DNA of 64,000 nucleotides from Acinetobacter sp. LoGeW2-3 (lineage in GTDB: Bacteria > Pseudomonadota > Gammaproteobacteria > Pseudomonadales > Moraxellaceae), in NCBI RefSeq assembly GCF_002688565.1, contig NZ_CP024011.1, positions 310,001 to 374,000 of the forward strand, read 5' to 3'. The position numbers were made by a program, and so were the translations under genes. The notes under the pieces were generated by a model. That model saw only the letters and a list, made by a program, of their open reading frames with translations, did not search any database and was not told the DNA's origin. Of the stretch, positions 34,038-42,033 are shown piece by piece (the first letter of the stretch is position 1; each line of letters starts with the position of its first letter).

Positions 34038-35066
34038 CTAACGGATAAAGCTCAATGCTTGTTCTAGCCCGCGCTGTTTGAGGTTAGCTCCAGCCCCAAA
34101 CCAAGCAGAATCAAGACGATGATCCTTACTCATCGAACGTCGTTCATGATCCACATATTCCGTGATGGTACAGAGCAGTCCATAAGCAGTATCTTTGGCA
34201 GATGAAAGATCTGCGCCACGTCCTTGCCCGTTAAACATTGTCATAGCTTTAGCCATTGCTCGTGCATTCGGTTCAGACTTAGCTTTCTGCTGATCCGCGA
34301 CATTACGATAGAACTGCACAATGTTTTCTTCTGCATCTAAACCTGACATATTGCTATTGTTAAACACTGCATCAAAGTAAGCAGCGGCTTCGAGCTGCGT
34401 GACTTTACGCTGTGTCAGTTGCTTCATTTCATACGTATGCTCATCCCATTGACTAGCAGAAATACCCAACTGTTGTTTGATCTTCATCGCATCAAACTTG
34501 GTACTGTGTGGGACCTTCACCATGCCTGCTTGAGCTGATCCACCTTTAAACGCAATCGCCAAAGTGTTATTACACACAACACGAATAGAGGTGAATTGAG
34601 CAGTGGTTGCAAGCGTGCCATCACATGCCGTTGCCAACAAGATATAGCCATTACTGACATCCTTACCTTTTAGTATGCTGCTTTGTCCTGTCCGAGCCAA
34701 AGCCCAGAACTTCTTCCCACCTTTTAATACACCTGCGGTTTCTAGCTCAAAGCCTGCTTGCTCAGTCAGATCACGATAGAACTCCAGCACCTCCATCGGC
34801 TGCACTTCTTGATAGCGTTGACTAACAATGGAAAGTGGTACATGCGTATCAGAACGATATAAAACACGCTGTTCATCAAAAGGCATGATGATGCTTTGCC
34901 CACGTGTATTTTGTGCCATATAACTGACATTGGATGATTCAATACGCCAATCCATACCTGCCTGCTCTGCCCAGACTTCGATAGGTTGATGAGGGCTCAG
35001 TTGATTACCAAGACCATGCCAAGGGGTCTCACCTACATAGGCCATTTGTTCGACTTGATGTGCCAT
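34038..35066 (-). CDS. DUF932 (phage/plasmid-like) protein
   Basis: A 342-residue protein of the DUF932/TIGR03299 family: AYVGETPWHGLGNQLS near the start, YRSDTHVPLSIVSQRYQ around 70, and RVVCNNTLAIAF around 170. The start at 35066 has GAGGAAT at a good distance; five more codons upstream are possible. These proteins are common in phages, plasmids and integrated elements beside YqaJ-type nucleases, where a role in DNA annealing or repair is suspected but, as far as I know, not shown. It is cytosolic and complete. Confidence 0.82.
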   Translation of the reverse strand: MAHQVEQMAYVGETPWHGLGNQLSPHQPIEVWAEQAGMDWRIESSNVSYMAQNTRGQSIIMPFDEQRVLYRSDTHVPLSIVSQRYQEVQPMEVLEFYRDLTEQAGFELETAGVLKGGKKFWALARTGQSSILKGKDVSNGYILLATACDGTLATTAQFTSIRVVCNNTLAIAFKGGSAQAGMVKVPHSTKFDAMKIKQQLGISASQWDEHTYEMKQLTQRKVTQLEAAAYFDAVFNNSNMSGLDAEENIVQFYRNVADQQKAKSEPNARAMAKAMTMFNGQGRGADLSSAKDTAYGLLCTITEYVDHERRSMSKDHRLDSAWFGAGANLKQRGLEQALSFIR

Positions 35067-35096
35067 GATTTTATTCCTCACATTTCATGTATTTTT

Positions 35097-35405
35097 TTAC
35101 TGGATCGTGCGTATGGTTGGATCTATTTGCATTTGGCAATGGTTGCAACGATATATAGGGATTGAATGTGAGACCTTAGGAGACTCTGGCTCATCAAGGA
35201 CAAACATAAAAACCCCACCGATAACAGCTCCAGCAATAGCACCTATGATTGGAGGTACATTCAAACTCTTTGACACACTTGCACCTAATGCTGCCATGGT
35301 TGCAGGTGAAATCATTGAGCTAGTTAAAACATTGGCAGATAAAGCTTGACTCGGTTCAAGCAAGTGAATGTCACTTGAGTGACAAAAAGGACATTGCTGC
35401 ATCAT
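35097..35405 (-). CDS. Small zinc-ribbon membrane protein
   Basis: A 102-residue protein I do not recognise. It begins MMQQCPFCHSSD and ends YRCNHCQMQIDP, so two CxxC pairs 80 residues apart could form one zinc ribbon. Between them is a glycine-rich hydrophobic helix (PPIIGAIAGAVIGGVFMFVL) that looks like a single membrane span or glycine zipper. The start at 35405 has GTGGAG before it; a 15-codon longer form is possible. It lies 30 bp upstream of DUF932 on the same strand, probably one transcript. Confidence 0.6.
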   Translation of the reverse strand: MMQQCPFCHSSDIHLLEPSQALSANVLTSSMISPATMAALGASVSKSLNVPPIIGAIAGAVIGGVFMFVLDEPESPKVSHSIPIYRCNHCQMQIDPTIRTIQ

Positions 35406-35420
35406 AAAAACTCCACATAC

Positions 35421-35443
35421 AAAAAAGCCTGCGCAAGGCAGGC
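35421..35443 (-). terminator. Terminator after the Gp2-like gene
   Basis: On the minus strand GCCTGC and GCAGGC pair around a five-base loop and are followed by TTTTTT (35426-35421). It ends the transcript of the gene at 35534-36382. Confidence 0.7.
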
Positions 35444-35533
35444 CGTTCATTCTTGAATGAAACTCAAAACTTTGAGCTCATGAATCTCATTAAGATGATA
35501 TGTATGTGAATTTTTTTAGGATGTGATTAATAG

Positions 35534-36382
35534 CTAGGTGAATCGAATAAACTCGGTACCTGATCGCTTTACAGACTTCGGTAATACCCGTATTGCATCA
35601 CTATCACTAAAAGCGACTAGTCTTTGCTTGATATAATCTAACCCATTCCTGACTTGGTTTTGATCACTGCAATTAATATTAAAATGCTCGTGCATATCGG
35701 GTTGCTGATAAGTATCACCGCGCATATTTGTAACCCTTCTCCATAGCGACTTAACTACATTCACACCAGTTTGAGAATCTGAACTTCCGTTAAATATTAG
35801 AATCACACCTGTATAGTAGCCGTATTCAACATCTTGAAATGTTCTATGTGTACAGCAAAGTAAATTTTTTAATGCAGGATACCTGTCCCTTTTAACAGCC
35901 TCGATGAAATTTATGAAGTTATCGTGATCTTCAATTTTATTAACCTCACCCTTAAACTCTTGTCTATACCCAAGTGTCAGTGAAAGTACTGTTAATGAAT
36001 CAAAGTAGTGTATAAGCCTAGAAAAGTTCCATTCAACTTTCTTTAAAATATCCGAATATTCTCTCCTACATTCATACTTATCATAATTCAGATAATCACA
36101 ATTTTTACGAACCTCCTGAACCAAGTTCAACCATACATGGTCTGGTATGTCCGTTAATGATTCCAGATAATGAGAATGTTCATAGAGGCTATTCACCAGT
36201 TTTTGAAATACTTTAATGGGTACGTTAAAGGTATAAGTTTTTCGGTAAAGTGTTTCAGTAAATGGGATTAACTCAAGAACACATTCCTTAATCTGCTCTA
36301 ACGGTAGTTCTTGCTCATTGATCATTAGAATCAAAGCCTCAATCTCACAAAAAGTTTGAAGCTCATTAATTGGATTCGACAT
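35534..36382 (-). CDS. Degenerate paralogue of the inovirus Gp2-like protein
   Basis: A 282-residue protein that follows the Gp2-like gene with a 36-bp gap. Both begin with a similar segment (EIEALILMINEQELPLEQIK against EIDRLVQLILKNKELKDADA) and share the helical spacing through to the core strand. In the neighbour this strand reads GYHCHLLLIYDG, with a His-x-His typical of rolling-circle-type nucleases; here it reads GYYTGVILIFNG, so both His are lost. The rest of the fold appears kept (VKSLWRRVT). It is therefore probably not a nuclease and may be a regulator or partner of the active copy. I know no function for it. Confidence 0.6.
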   Translation of the reverse strand: MSNPINELQTFCEIEALILMINEQELPLEQIKECVLELIPFTETLYRKTYTFNVPIKVFQKLVNSLYEHSHYLESLTDIPDHVWLNLVQEVRKNCDYLNYDKYECRREYSDILKKVEWNFSRLIHYFDSLTVLSLTLGYRQEFKGEVNKIEDHDNFINFIEAVKRDRYPALKNLLCCTHRTFQDVEYGYYTGVILIFNGSSDSQTGVNVVKSLWRRVTNMRGDTYQQPDMHEHFNINCSDQNQVRNGLDYIKQRLVAFSDSDAIRVLPKSVKRSGTEFIRFT

Positions 36383-36418
36383 GTACGTAATGCTCCACAG
36401 TTCGTTAAGTACATATCA

Positions 36419-37342
36419 CTATGGTGAGCAGTAAAAATTTAATGACTTGGATTTATGCTCTATGCCACGCCGCTTTGAATTTTCAAAGCAACCCGTTCCA
36501 AACAATCGTTTACCCATAATTTTTGAGCGCAGATATTGGTCCGTTTTTTCAGGATTAACCAGATACATTGCTGCTTGAATTAGCCTACTAATTTGCTCAG
36601 GCTGATTCCTATTAATCATGCCAAGCCCCCAAGTTCCATTCTTCATGATTTTTGCTTTATAACGCGGATCATTGGATGTAAAGAACTCACCTTTTTGCTC
36701 TGTTAAGCTAGACCAATACTGCCCAACCTTTAAAGCCAAACCGAAATCGTTTTGGTGCTTATTTCCATCGTAGATCAATAAAAGATGACAGTGATACCCT
36801 CTTTCGATCCCCTGCTCAATAGCCCAAGCATATCCCTGTAAATTCTGAAAACATCCATCTTTATTCGCTAAGCGATTTCTAAAGATCATGAAATATTGAT
36901 AGAACTCGTTAAATGCAATTTCAACCTGTGTTTTCTTACTAAAATATAGATCAATACGAATACATAAGAGGCGCGAATAATGCTGCGTGAGTTTATTCAA
37001 ATAGTTTTTCAAAGACAGCCTATTACTTTCAATTCGTTTTTCCTGAGTCGTTGACTCAAGTAAGGTCTTAGCGTGAACTTGCCTAAGTTCTTTCAACAAG
37101 CTTTTACTATTCCTAATAGATTCTGATGCTTTTAATGGCTCTAGATATTCATGCATGATTCTTAATGTCGTTGTATTGTCATTACATTCCTTGTAGTGAA
37201 AATCAAAACTTGGAATGAGATTCAACAAAGCTAATGCATCAGCATCTTTTAATTCTTTATTCTTTAATATCAATTGAACTAGACGATCAATCTCACACAT
37301 AACATGTGCTTCATTGTAATTAATTAATGCATTTATAATCAT
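36419..37342 (-). CDS. Inovirus Gp2-type (YagK/YfjJ-like) replication protein
   Basis: A 307-residue protein that fits the inovirus Gp2/YagK-YfjJ C-terminal family found in P4-like elements. The core from about residue 115 has RLLCIRIDLYF, the Gly-Tyr-His-Cys-His strand (HCHLLLIYDG, about 195) and GQYWSSLT, resembling the HUH fold of rolling-circle replication initiators. The N-terminal 110 residues are helical. I did not identify the catalytic Tyr with confidence. It probably starts DNA replication of the element or controls it. It leads a two-gene transcript with its degenerate paralogue. Confidence 0.68.
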   Translation of the reverse strand: MIINALINYNEAHVMCEIDRLVQLILKNKELKDADALALLNLIPSFDFHYKECNDNTTTLRIMHEYLEPLKASESIRNSKSLLKELRQVHAKTLLESTTQEKRIESNRLSLKNYLNKLTQHYSRLLCIRIDLYFSKKTQVEIAFNEFYQYFMIFRNRLANKDGCFQNLQGYAWAIEQGIERGYHCHLLLIYDGNKHQNDFGLALKVGQYWSSLTEQKGEFFTSNDPRYKAKIMKNGTWGLGMINRNQPEQISRLIQAAMYLVNPEKTDQYLRSKIMGKRLFGTGCFENSKRRGIEHKSKSLNFYCSP

Positions 37343-37804
37343 TGGATATCTCTGTGTTAGATGGAGTCATAACACAGATACATAAGTATTTTTTTATATA
37401 ATCACGATTTAATAATATTAAAAACCTATTAATAAAAATATAATGAGCACCGCTATTCACAGTTATTTTACTTACTCAATTGTATAGTGTCCTTCGAAAA
37501 TAAGAAAAATTCAGTCAAAGCTAAAGTTACGACTTTGATTACGAAAAAAATCTATTCGTAATCTTCCCATTAAGATTAGAAATTAGGTAAATACAGCTCA
37601 ATATTTTTAATCATTAGTTCAGACTTTAATAACTAAAAAATTTGGTTCATACACAGCTATAGCGAAAATAGCTATTTAAATGAATTTATCACTATAATTA
37701 CTTCATATATTTTTTTAAAACTTTATAAAAACTCTTGAAAAAATCTAGTAAGAACACTAAAAGTTACTTATTAAATTCACAAAAAATACTACATAGAGAT
37801 AATT
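37343..37804. other. AT-rich divergent intergenic region
   Basis: This 462-bp gap between the divergent Gp2-like gene and the RHH-tailed gene is strongly AT-rich with runs of A and T. It must hold both promoters and is a plausible place for the element's replication origin, but I see no clear iterons or hairpin that would prove one. Confidence 0.35.
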
Positions 37805-38677
37805 ATGATTACACCTAAAGATACTAAAAATTTGATTAAGGAAAAATTCGCTGCTCCAATTAAACTTGAAACTAACGCATTGTTGAGACAGTCTGGGCTA
37901 CTTTATGACATTGGCAAAAGGGAAGTTGAGTGTATTCTTAGACATTTTAACTATTATTTTAATCCAACTAATGTGAACACATCACCTCGAGCGAAAGACG
38001 ATTTTATTGTTAGCCAAATAAATAGTAAACCAGATCGCCAGAGCTACTGTAATTACCTAATTCAAATTATTGAGTCTAATCTCATTATATTGGATGATTT
38101 TAAAAATCTAGAAATTGATAACCATCGACAAACACTGCACCTCATTTCTTCAACTTTAACTCAACCCATACAATTTTACACGAACGACATGTTTGAGTGC
38201 TTCATTTACAATCTTGATGCTTTACCTGTAGAAATTTCTTATAAATACAATATCGTAAATTCAAGCCTAATGAATTTTAATACTAGAAAATTAACTTCAA
38301 AAAAATTGAAATGGTTAAATAAAGATAATTCAAAACAGATCGAATGGGCTCTAGAATACGTACAAAAAAATCCTAAAATATATCTACCACCATTCTTTAG
38401 TGTGTCCAATGATCAGCAGTATCAATATATCGTTGCGCATTTAGATAGGATGATGACCGAATCTCCTGAAGTACTAGAGCTGTATCTGTTAAAAATGAAA
38501 AAAACATGGAGTCAAAAAAAGTTTCGAGATTCAGGTAAAGCCAAAAAGCTTTATCATCTGCCACTATCAGAGACCACCAAACAAAAGCTCGAAAAAATTG
38601 CTGAATTTAATAACACTAATCAAGCAACAATTTTAGAAAGACTAATTAACTATGAATTTGAAAAATTACCTTTTTAA
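37805..38677 (+). CDS. Unknown protein with ribbon-helix-helix-like C-terminus
   Basis: A 290-residue protein I do not recognise, rich in Asn, Lys and Ile. Residues about 1-200 are helical with no motif. The last 45 residues, after a basic stretch (KKTWSQKKFRDSGKAKK), read LYHLPLSETTKQKLEKIAEF and then NNTNQATILERLINYEF, a strand-helix-helix pattern of ribbon-helix-helix DNA-binding proteins, faintly like the end of MatP. It converges on the integrase gene (8-bp gap) and diverges from the Gp2-like gene. A DNA-binding regulator or partition factor of the element is likely but unproven. Confidence 0.5.
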   Translation: MITPKDTKNLIKEKFAAPIKLETNALLRQSGLLYDIGKREVECILRHFNYYFNPTNVNTSPRAKDDFIVSQINSKPDRQSYCNYLIQIIESNLIILDDFKNLEIDNHRQTLHLISSTLTQPIQFYTNDMFECFIYNLDALPVEISYKYNIVNSSLMNFNTRKLTSKKLKWLNKDNSKQIEWALEYVQKNPKIYLPPFFSVSNDQQYQYIVAHLDRMMTESPEVLELYLLKMKKTWSQKKFRDSGKAKKLYHLPLSETTKQKLEKIAEFNNTNQATILERLINYEFEKLPF

Positions 38678-38684
38678 ATGAAGT

Positions 38685-39824
38685 TCAATTATTATTCCAA
38701 TCAAGCGTTTTTAATGAATACCACTCCATGATCTTCACACGCTCATCCCAGTACTGTGCTCGGTTATAAGCTGCACGAATACGGTTCTGGGGCACATGAG
38801 CAAGTTGGCGTTCAATCGCATCTGGATTAAATAAATTCGACTCATTCACTACAGTACTAAATAGTGACCTAAACCCATGTGTTGTCATTCGACCCGCGTA
38901 ACCTGAACGCTTTATGACAGCCAAAATTGACTCACTACGCATAGCCTCTTTGTTGTTTAATCGATGTGGAAATAAAAGATCTTGATTATGTGTCAGACGC
39001 AATGCTTGAAGTTCAGCAATCATCAGGTCTGTTAGTGGTACACGATGAGGTAGACCATTTTTCATGCGCTCAGCAGGGATATCCCACTTACGCTCTTCTA
39101 GATCAAACTCATTCCAACGTGCTTGTAATAATTCACTTACACGCACACCGGTCAACATGATTAAAATAATCGCATGATGCGTTTGAGCATCGGCTGGATA
39201 GGCACGTATACGTCTAAGGAATTCAGGCATTTCATTTTCAGCTAAAGAAGCTAGATTTTTAACCTTCTTATTTTTCAATGCATAGACTAAATCACTTGCG
39301 GGATTATCATATCTGTAGCCATGAGCTATGGCATATTTCATCACCATACCACAGCGCGACAAGGTACGCTTAGCCACCTCTAGAGAACCTCTAGCCTCAA
39401 TCTTTTTGATGCTCTGTAAGATCTCTGGTGCTTGGATTTGATTAATCCTTCTATGTTCAAGAACGGTGTAAAGTTCATCTAAAGATGCTCTTACATTGCT
39501 GATATGTTTTGCTGACCAAGTTTCCCTTTGATTTTCAAACCAGTCTTCAGCGACTTCTTTAAAGAAAGGTTTATTATCTTCATACAACACTGACTTTGAA
39601 TGTTTATATTTGAGTTCGAGTGCAAGTTCTCTTGCCTTCTTAAGCGTCATCTCAGGATAAGGCCCTAATGACTCTGACTTACGCTCTCCGTGAACACTAT
39701 ATCTAACATTCCAATATTTTTGCCCCACAGGTGTCACAAGAAGTGACAAACCATTTTCATCAGAAAGACGATAACGTTTTTCTTTTGGCTGTGCTTTTCT
39801 ACACTCTGCATCAGTAAGCTTCAT
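38685..39824 (-). CDS. int: P4-type tyrosine integrase adjoining ssrA
   Basis: A 379-residue integrase. Residues about 1-75 are the DUF4102 arm-binding domain (LTDAECRKAQPKEKRYRLSD), about 90-170 the core-binding domain, and 190-375 the catalytic domain: Arg in LTGVRVSELLQARW, the HGFRSLFST box, and the nucleophile Tyr in AAYNRAQYW. All are intact. It begins 185 bp from the tmRNA 3' end, its evident target; TTACCCA repeats and a small palindrome precede it. It differs in family from the integrase at 17341, so two elements have used ssrA. Confidence 0.92.
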   Translation of the reverse strand: MKLTDAECRKAQPKEKRYRLSDENGLSLLVTPVGQKYWNVRYSVHGERKSESLGPYPEMTLKKARELALELKYKHSKSVLYEDNKPFFKEVAEDWFENQRETWSAKHISNVRASLDELYTVLEHRRINQIQAPEILQSIKKIEARGSLEVAKRTLSRCGMVMKYAIAHGYRYDNPASDLVYALKNKKVKNLASLAENEMPEFLRRIRAYPADAQTHHAIILIMLTGVRVSELLQARWNEFDLEERKWDIPAERMKNGLPHRVPLTDLMIAELQALRLTHNQDLLFPHRLNNKEAMRSESILAVIKRSGYAGRMTTHGFRSLFSTVVNESNLFNPDAIERQLAHVPQNRIRAAYNRAQYWDERVKIMEWYSLKTLDWNNN

Positions 39825-39828
39825 GTGT

Positions 39829-39885
39829 ATTTACCCATTATCTAGTCTAGAAATAATTGGGTAAATTTTCCCAATAATTACCCAC
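39829..39885 (-). promoter_or_regulatory. TTACCCA repeats and palindrome before the integrase
   Basis: TTACCCA occurs at 39831 and 39878, its complement TGGGTAA at 39858, and ATTGGG/CCCAAT make a palindrome at 39856-39875. The layout suits integrase arm sites or an operator controlling int. TTACCC repeats also accompany the att copies near 18700 and 26870. Confidence 0.45.
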
Positions 39886-39940
39886 AGAAGGCAAAAATTG
39901 GGTTACACGAGTTAGGATTCGATCGGACAATACAGCCAAT

Positions 39941-39977
39941 AAAAAAGCCCTTAAACATTGAGTTTAAAGGCTTTTTT
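39941..39977 (-). terminator. Terminator downstream of ssrA
   Basis: AAAAAAGCCCTTAAAC and GTTTAAAGGCTTTTTT pair over 16 bp with one wobble, giving T-runs on both strands. It lies 32 bp beyond the tmRNA 3' end. Confidence 0.85.
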
Positions 39978-40002
39978 ACATTCAGTCGAACATCTCTGAA
40001 TT

Positions 40003-40022
40003 GAATTTTGGTGGAGATGGCG
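40003..40022 (+). repeat. Attachment site at the ssrA 3' end
   Basis: This 20-bp stretch, the last 14 bases of tmRNA plus six beyond, is repeated exactly at 18603-18622 in the same direction. It is the right-hand att site of the island, and the insertion leaves the tmRNA sequence whole. Confidence 0.8.
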
Positions 40023-40369
40023 GGAGTTGAACCCGCGTCCGCCAACATTACGCTCGAGAATACTACATGCTTAGATATCGTCTATTAATTTAGCTCTTTG
40101 TGACCCGACGAACAGGGTACAAATCGCGATCCTTTAAGATTTAGTACGAAACCCCAAGGCTTGATTTCATACGGACTTGTGTGCGTTCGCTTCAGTCGGG
40201 ACCCCTAACCACAAGTATTCAGGGATGCGGACAAGCTGCCCTTAGGCAGCTAGAGCGTAAGTTTCGTCGTTTGCGACTATTAAAATGCAAATTTGATTTA
40301 CGAGAGAAAATGCGCTCTCGGCATGCATCTACGAGTTTCATCATCGGCGTCGAAGCCAAGAACATCCCC
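40009..40369 (-). ncRNA. ssrA: tmRNA
   Basis: The 361-nt RNA rescues stalled ribosomes. On the minus strand it begins GGGGATGTTCTTGGCTTCGA and ends GTTCAACTCCCGCCATCTCC-ACCA, the two halves of the tRNA-like domain, with the CCA encoded. The tag frame reads GCA AAC GAC GAA ACT TAC GCT CTA GCT GCC TAA, that is ANDETYALAA, as in Acinetobacter. The gene is intact although its 3' end is the integration target of the neighbouring islands. Confidence 0.97.
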
Positions 40370-40499
40370 AAAGTACAGGCTCATCATAGCATAACTGGCA
40401 AAAAATACGATGCATTTTCTACACAAATACACTTTTGAATGCGCCTGATTACATAATTGCGCTAATATTTCATAATTCAAGTCAGCATTTAAAAAAATT

Positions 40500-41984
40500 A
40501 TGAGCTATTTATTGGCACTCGATCAGGGAACGACGTCCAGCCGTGCAATCATCTTTAATGAACACGGGCAGATTCAGGCAACAGCTCAACGTGAAACCCA
40601 TATCCAGACCCCACATTCCGGCTGGGTTGAGCAGGATGCACAGGAAATCTGGAGCTCGCAAATTGCAGTGGTACAACAGGCGCTTGCTACTGCCCGGATT
40701 CTGGCCAAAGATATTAAAGCGATTGGCCTGACCAATCAGCGTGAAACGACTGTGGTATGGGATTGTCGTAATGGGAAGCCTCTTGCACCAGCGATTATCT
40801 GGCAGGATCGTCGTGCAACAGACTGGTGTAATCAGCTGATACAGCAAGGCCAGATGGATCAGGTACAACAAAAAACCGGGCTACGGATTGATCCTTATTT
40901 CAGTGCTGGCAAGCTGGTCTGGTTATTGGAACATGTGGATGGCTTACGTGAACTTGCAGAACAAGGTCATGTCGCTTTTGGCACTATTGATAGCTGGCTG
41001 ATCTGGAACTTGACCCAAGGGGCTGAGCATATCATCGAAGCCAGTAATGCGTCCCGTACCATGTTGATGAATCTGCATACTCAACGCTGGGATGAGGAAC
41101 TACTAGACCTATTTAATATCCCTGCTTCAGTCCTGCCACGAATCATCAGTTCCGATTGTCATATTGCAGATACAGCACCGGGTTTGTTAGGAGCCACCAT
41201 TCCCATTACCGGCATTCTGGGTGATCAGCAATCTGCCTTATTTGGCCAGTCTTGTTTCGAACCCGGTATGGCAAAAAATACCTATGGCACTGGTTGTTTT
41301 ATGCTATTTAATACCGGCCATGACATTCAGCTCAGCCAGAATAAATTGCTTTCTACCCTCGCCTGGCAGGCACAGGAGCAGACCAGTTATGCCCTAGAAG
41401 GCAGTGTTTTTATGGCCGGTGCTGTGGTGCAATGGCTACGTGATGGGCTCGGCATCATTCAGAAAAGCGGTGATATAGAAAAGCTGGCCTGTAAAGTTGA
41501 AGATACCGACGGCGTGGTCTTAGTTCCTGCTTTTACCGGACTGGGTGCGCCACACTGGGATAGTGAAGCGCGTGCTCTGCTTTGTGGTATGTCACGTGGA
41601 ACCAATAAGGCCCATATTGCCCGTGCCGCATTAGAATCGATAGCCTTTCAGGTCTCCGACGTACTGACTGCCATGCAATCCGATATTGCTCGTCCTCTAA
41701 AAGAGCTAAGGGTCGATGGTGGCGCCAGCTGTAATGATATGCTGATGCAGTTTCAGGCTGACCTCCTAAATGTTCCTGTTCTGCGCCCGAAAATGCTGGA
41801 ATCTACCGCTTGGGGTGCAGCAGCGATGGCAGGTTTAAAGTCTGGGGTATTTTCTAATTTAAATGAAATTGCCCAGTCTTGGCAGCTAGATAAAGCCTTT
41901 GAACCGAAAATGCAGTCCGATGAACGTGAAGTACATTTGGCCAAATGGCAAAATGCCTTGAAACGGGCCAAATCAGATTTATAA
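40500..41984 (+). CDS. glpK: Glycerol kinase
   Basis: This 494-residue protein phosphorylates glycerol to glycerol 3-phosphate with ATP in the cytosol. FGGY-kinase marks are complete: LALDQGTTSSRAIIF at the N-terminus (phosphate binding), NQRETTVVWD and IIWQDRR for glycerol, GILGDQQSALFGQ around 240, and DGGASCNDMLMQFQADLL near 400. Length and order match the Escherichia coli enzyme. It stands alone between ssrA and a terminator, without glpF or glpD in the window. It marks the start of the normal chromosome to the right of the island. Confidence 0.96.
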   Translation: MSYLLALDQGTTSSRAIIFNEHGQIQATAQRETHIQTPHSGWVEQDAQEIWSSQIAVVQQALATARILAKDIKAIGLTNQRETTVVWDCRNGKPLAPAIIWQDRRATDWCNQLIQQGQMDQVQQKTGLRIDPYFSAGKLVWLLEHVDGLRELAEQGHVAFGTIDSWLIWNLTQGAEHIIEASNASRTMLMNLHTQRWDEELLDLFNIPASVLPRIISSDCHIADTAPGLLGATIPITGILGDQQSALFGQSCFEPGMAKNTYGTGCFMLFNTGHDIQLSQNKLLSTLAWQAQEQTSYALEGSVFMAGAVVQWLRDGLGIIQKSGDIEKLACKVEDTDGVVLVPAFTGLGAPHWDSEARALLCGMSRGTNKAHIARAALESIAFQVSDVLTAMQSDIARPLKELRVDGGASCNDMLMQFQADLLNVPVLRPKMLESTAWGAAAMAGLKSGVFSNLNEIAQSWQLDKAFEPKMQSDEREVHLAKWQNALKRAKSDL

Positions 41985-41990
41985 GATCGA

Positions 41991-42020
41991 AAAAAACCGC
42001 TAAATAGTTAGCGGTTTTTT
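41991..42020. terminator. Bidirectional terminator between glpK and emrB
   Basis: AAAAAACCGCTAA and TTAGCGGTTTTTT form a perfect 13-bp stem with a four-base loop, with T-runs in both directions. It serves the convergent glpK and MFS genes. Confidence 0.92.
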
Positions 42021-42033
42021 ATTTTGGAAAATA

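Noticed and set aside
40181..40438. An 85-codon open frame opposite ssrA.
   Set aside because: It lies almost wholly on the complement of the tmRNA gene and has no family features.
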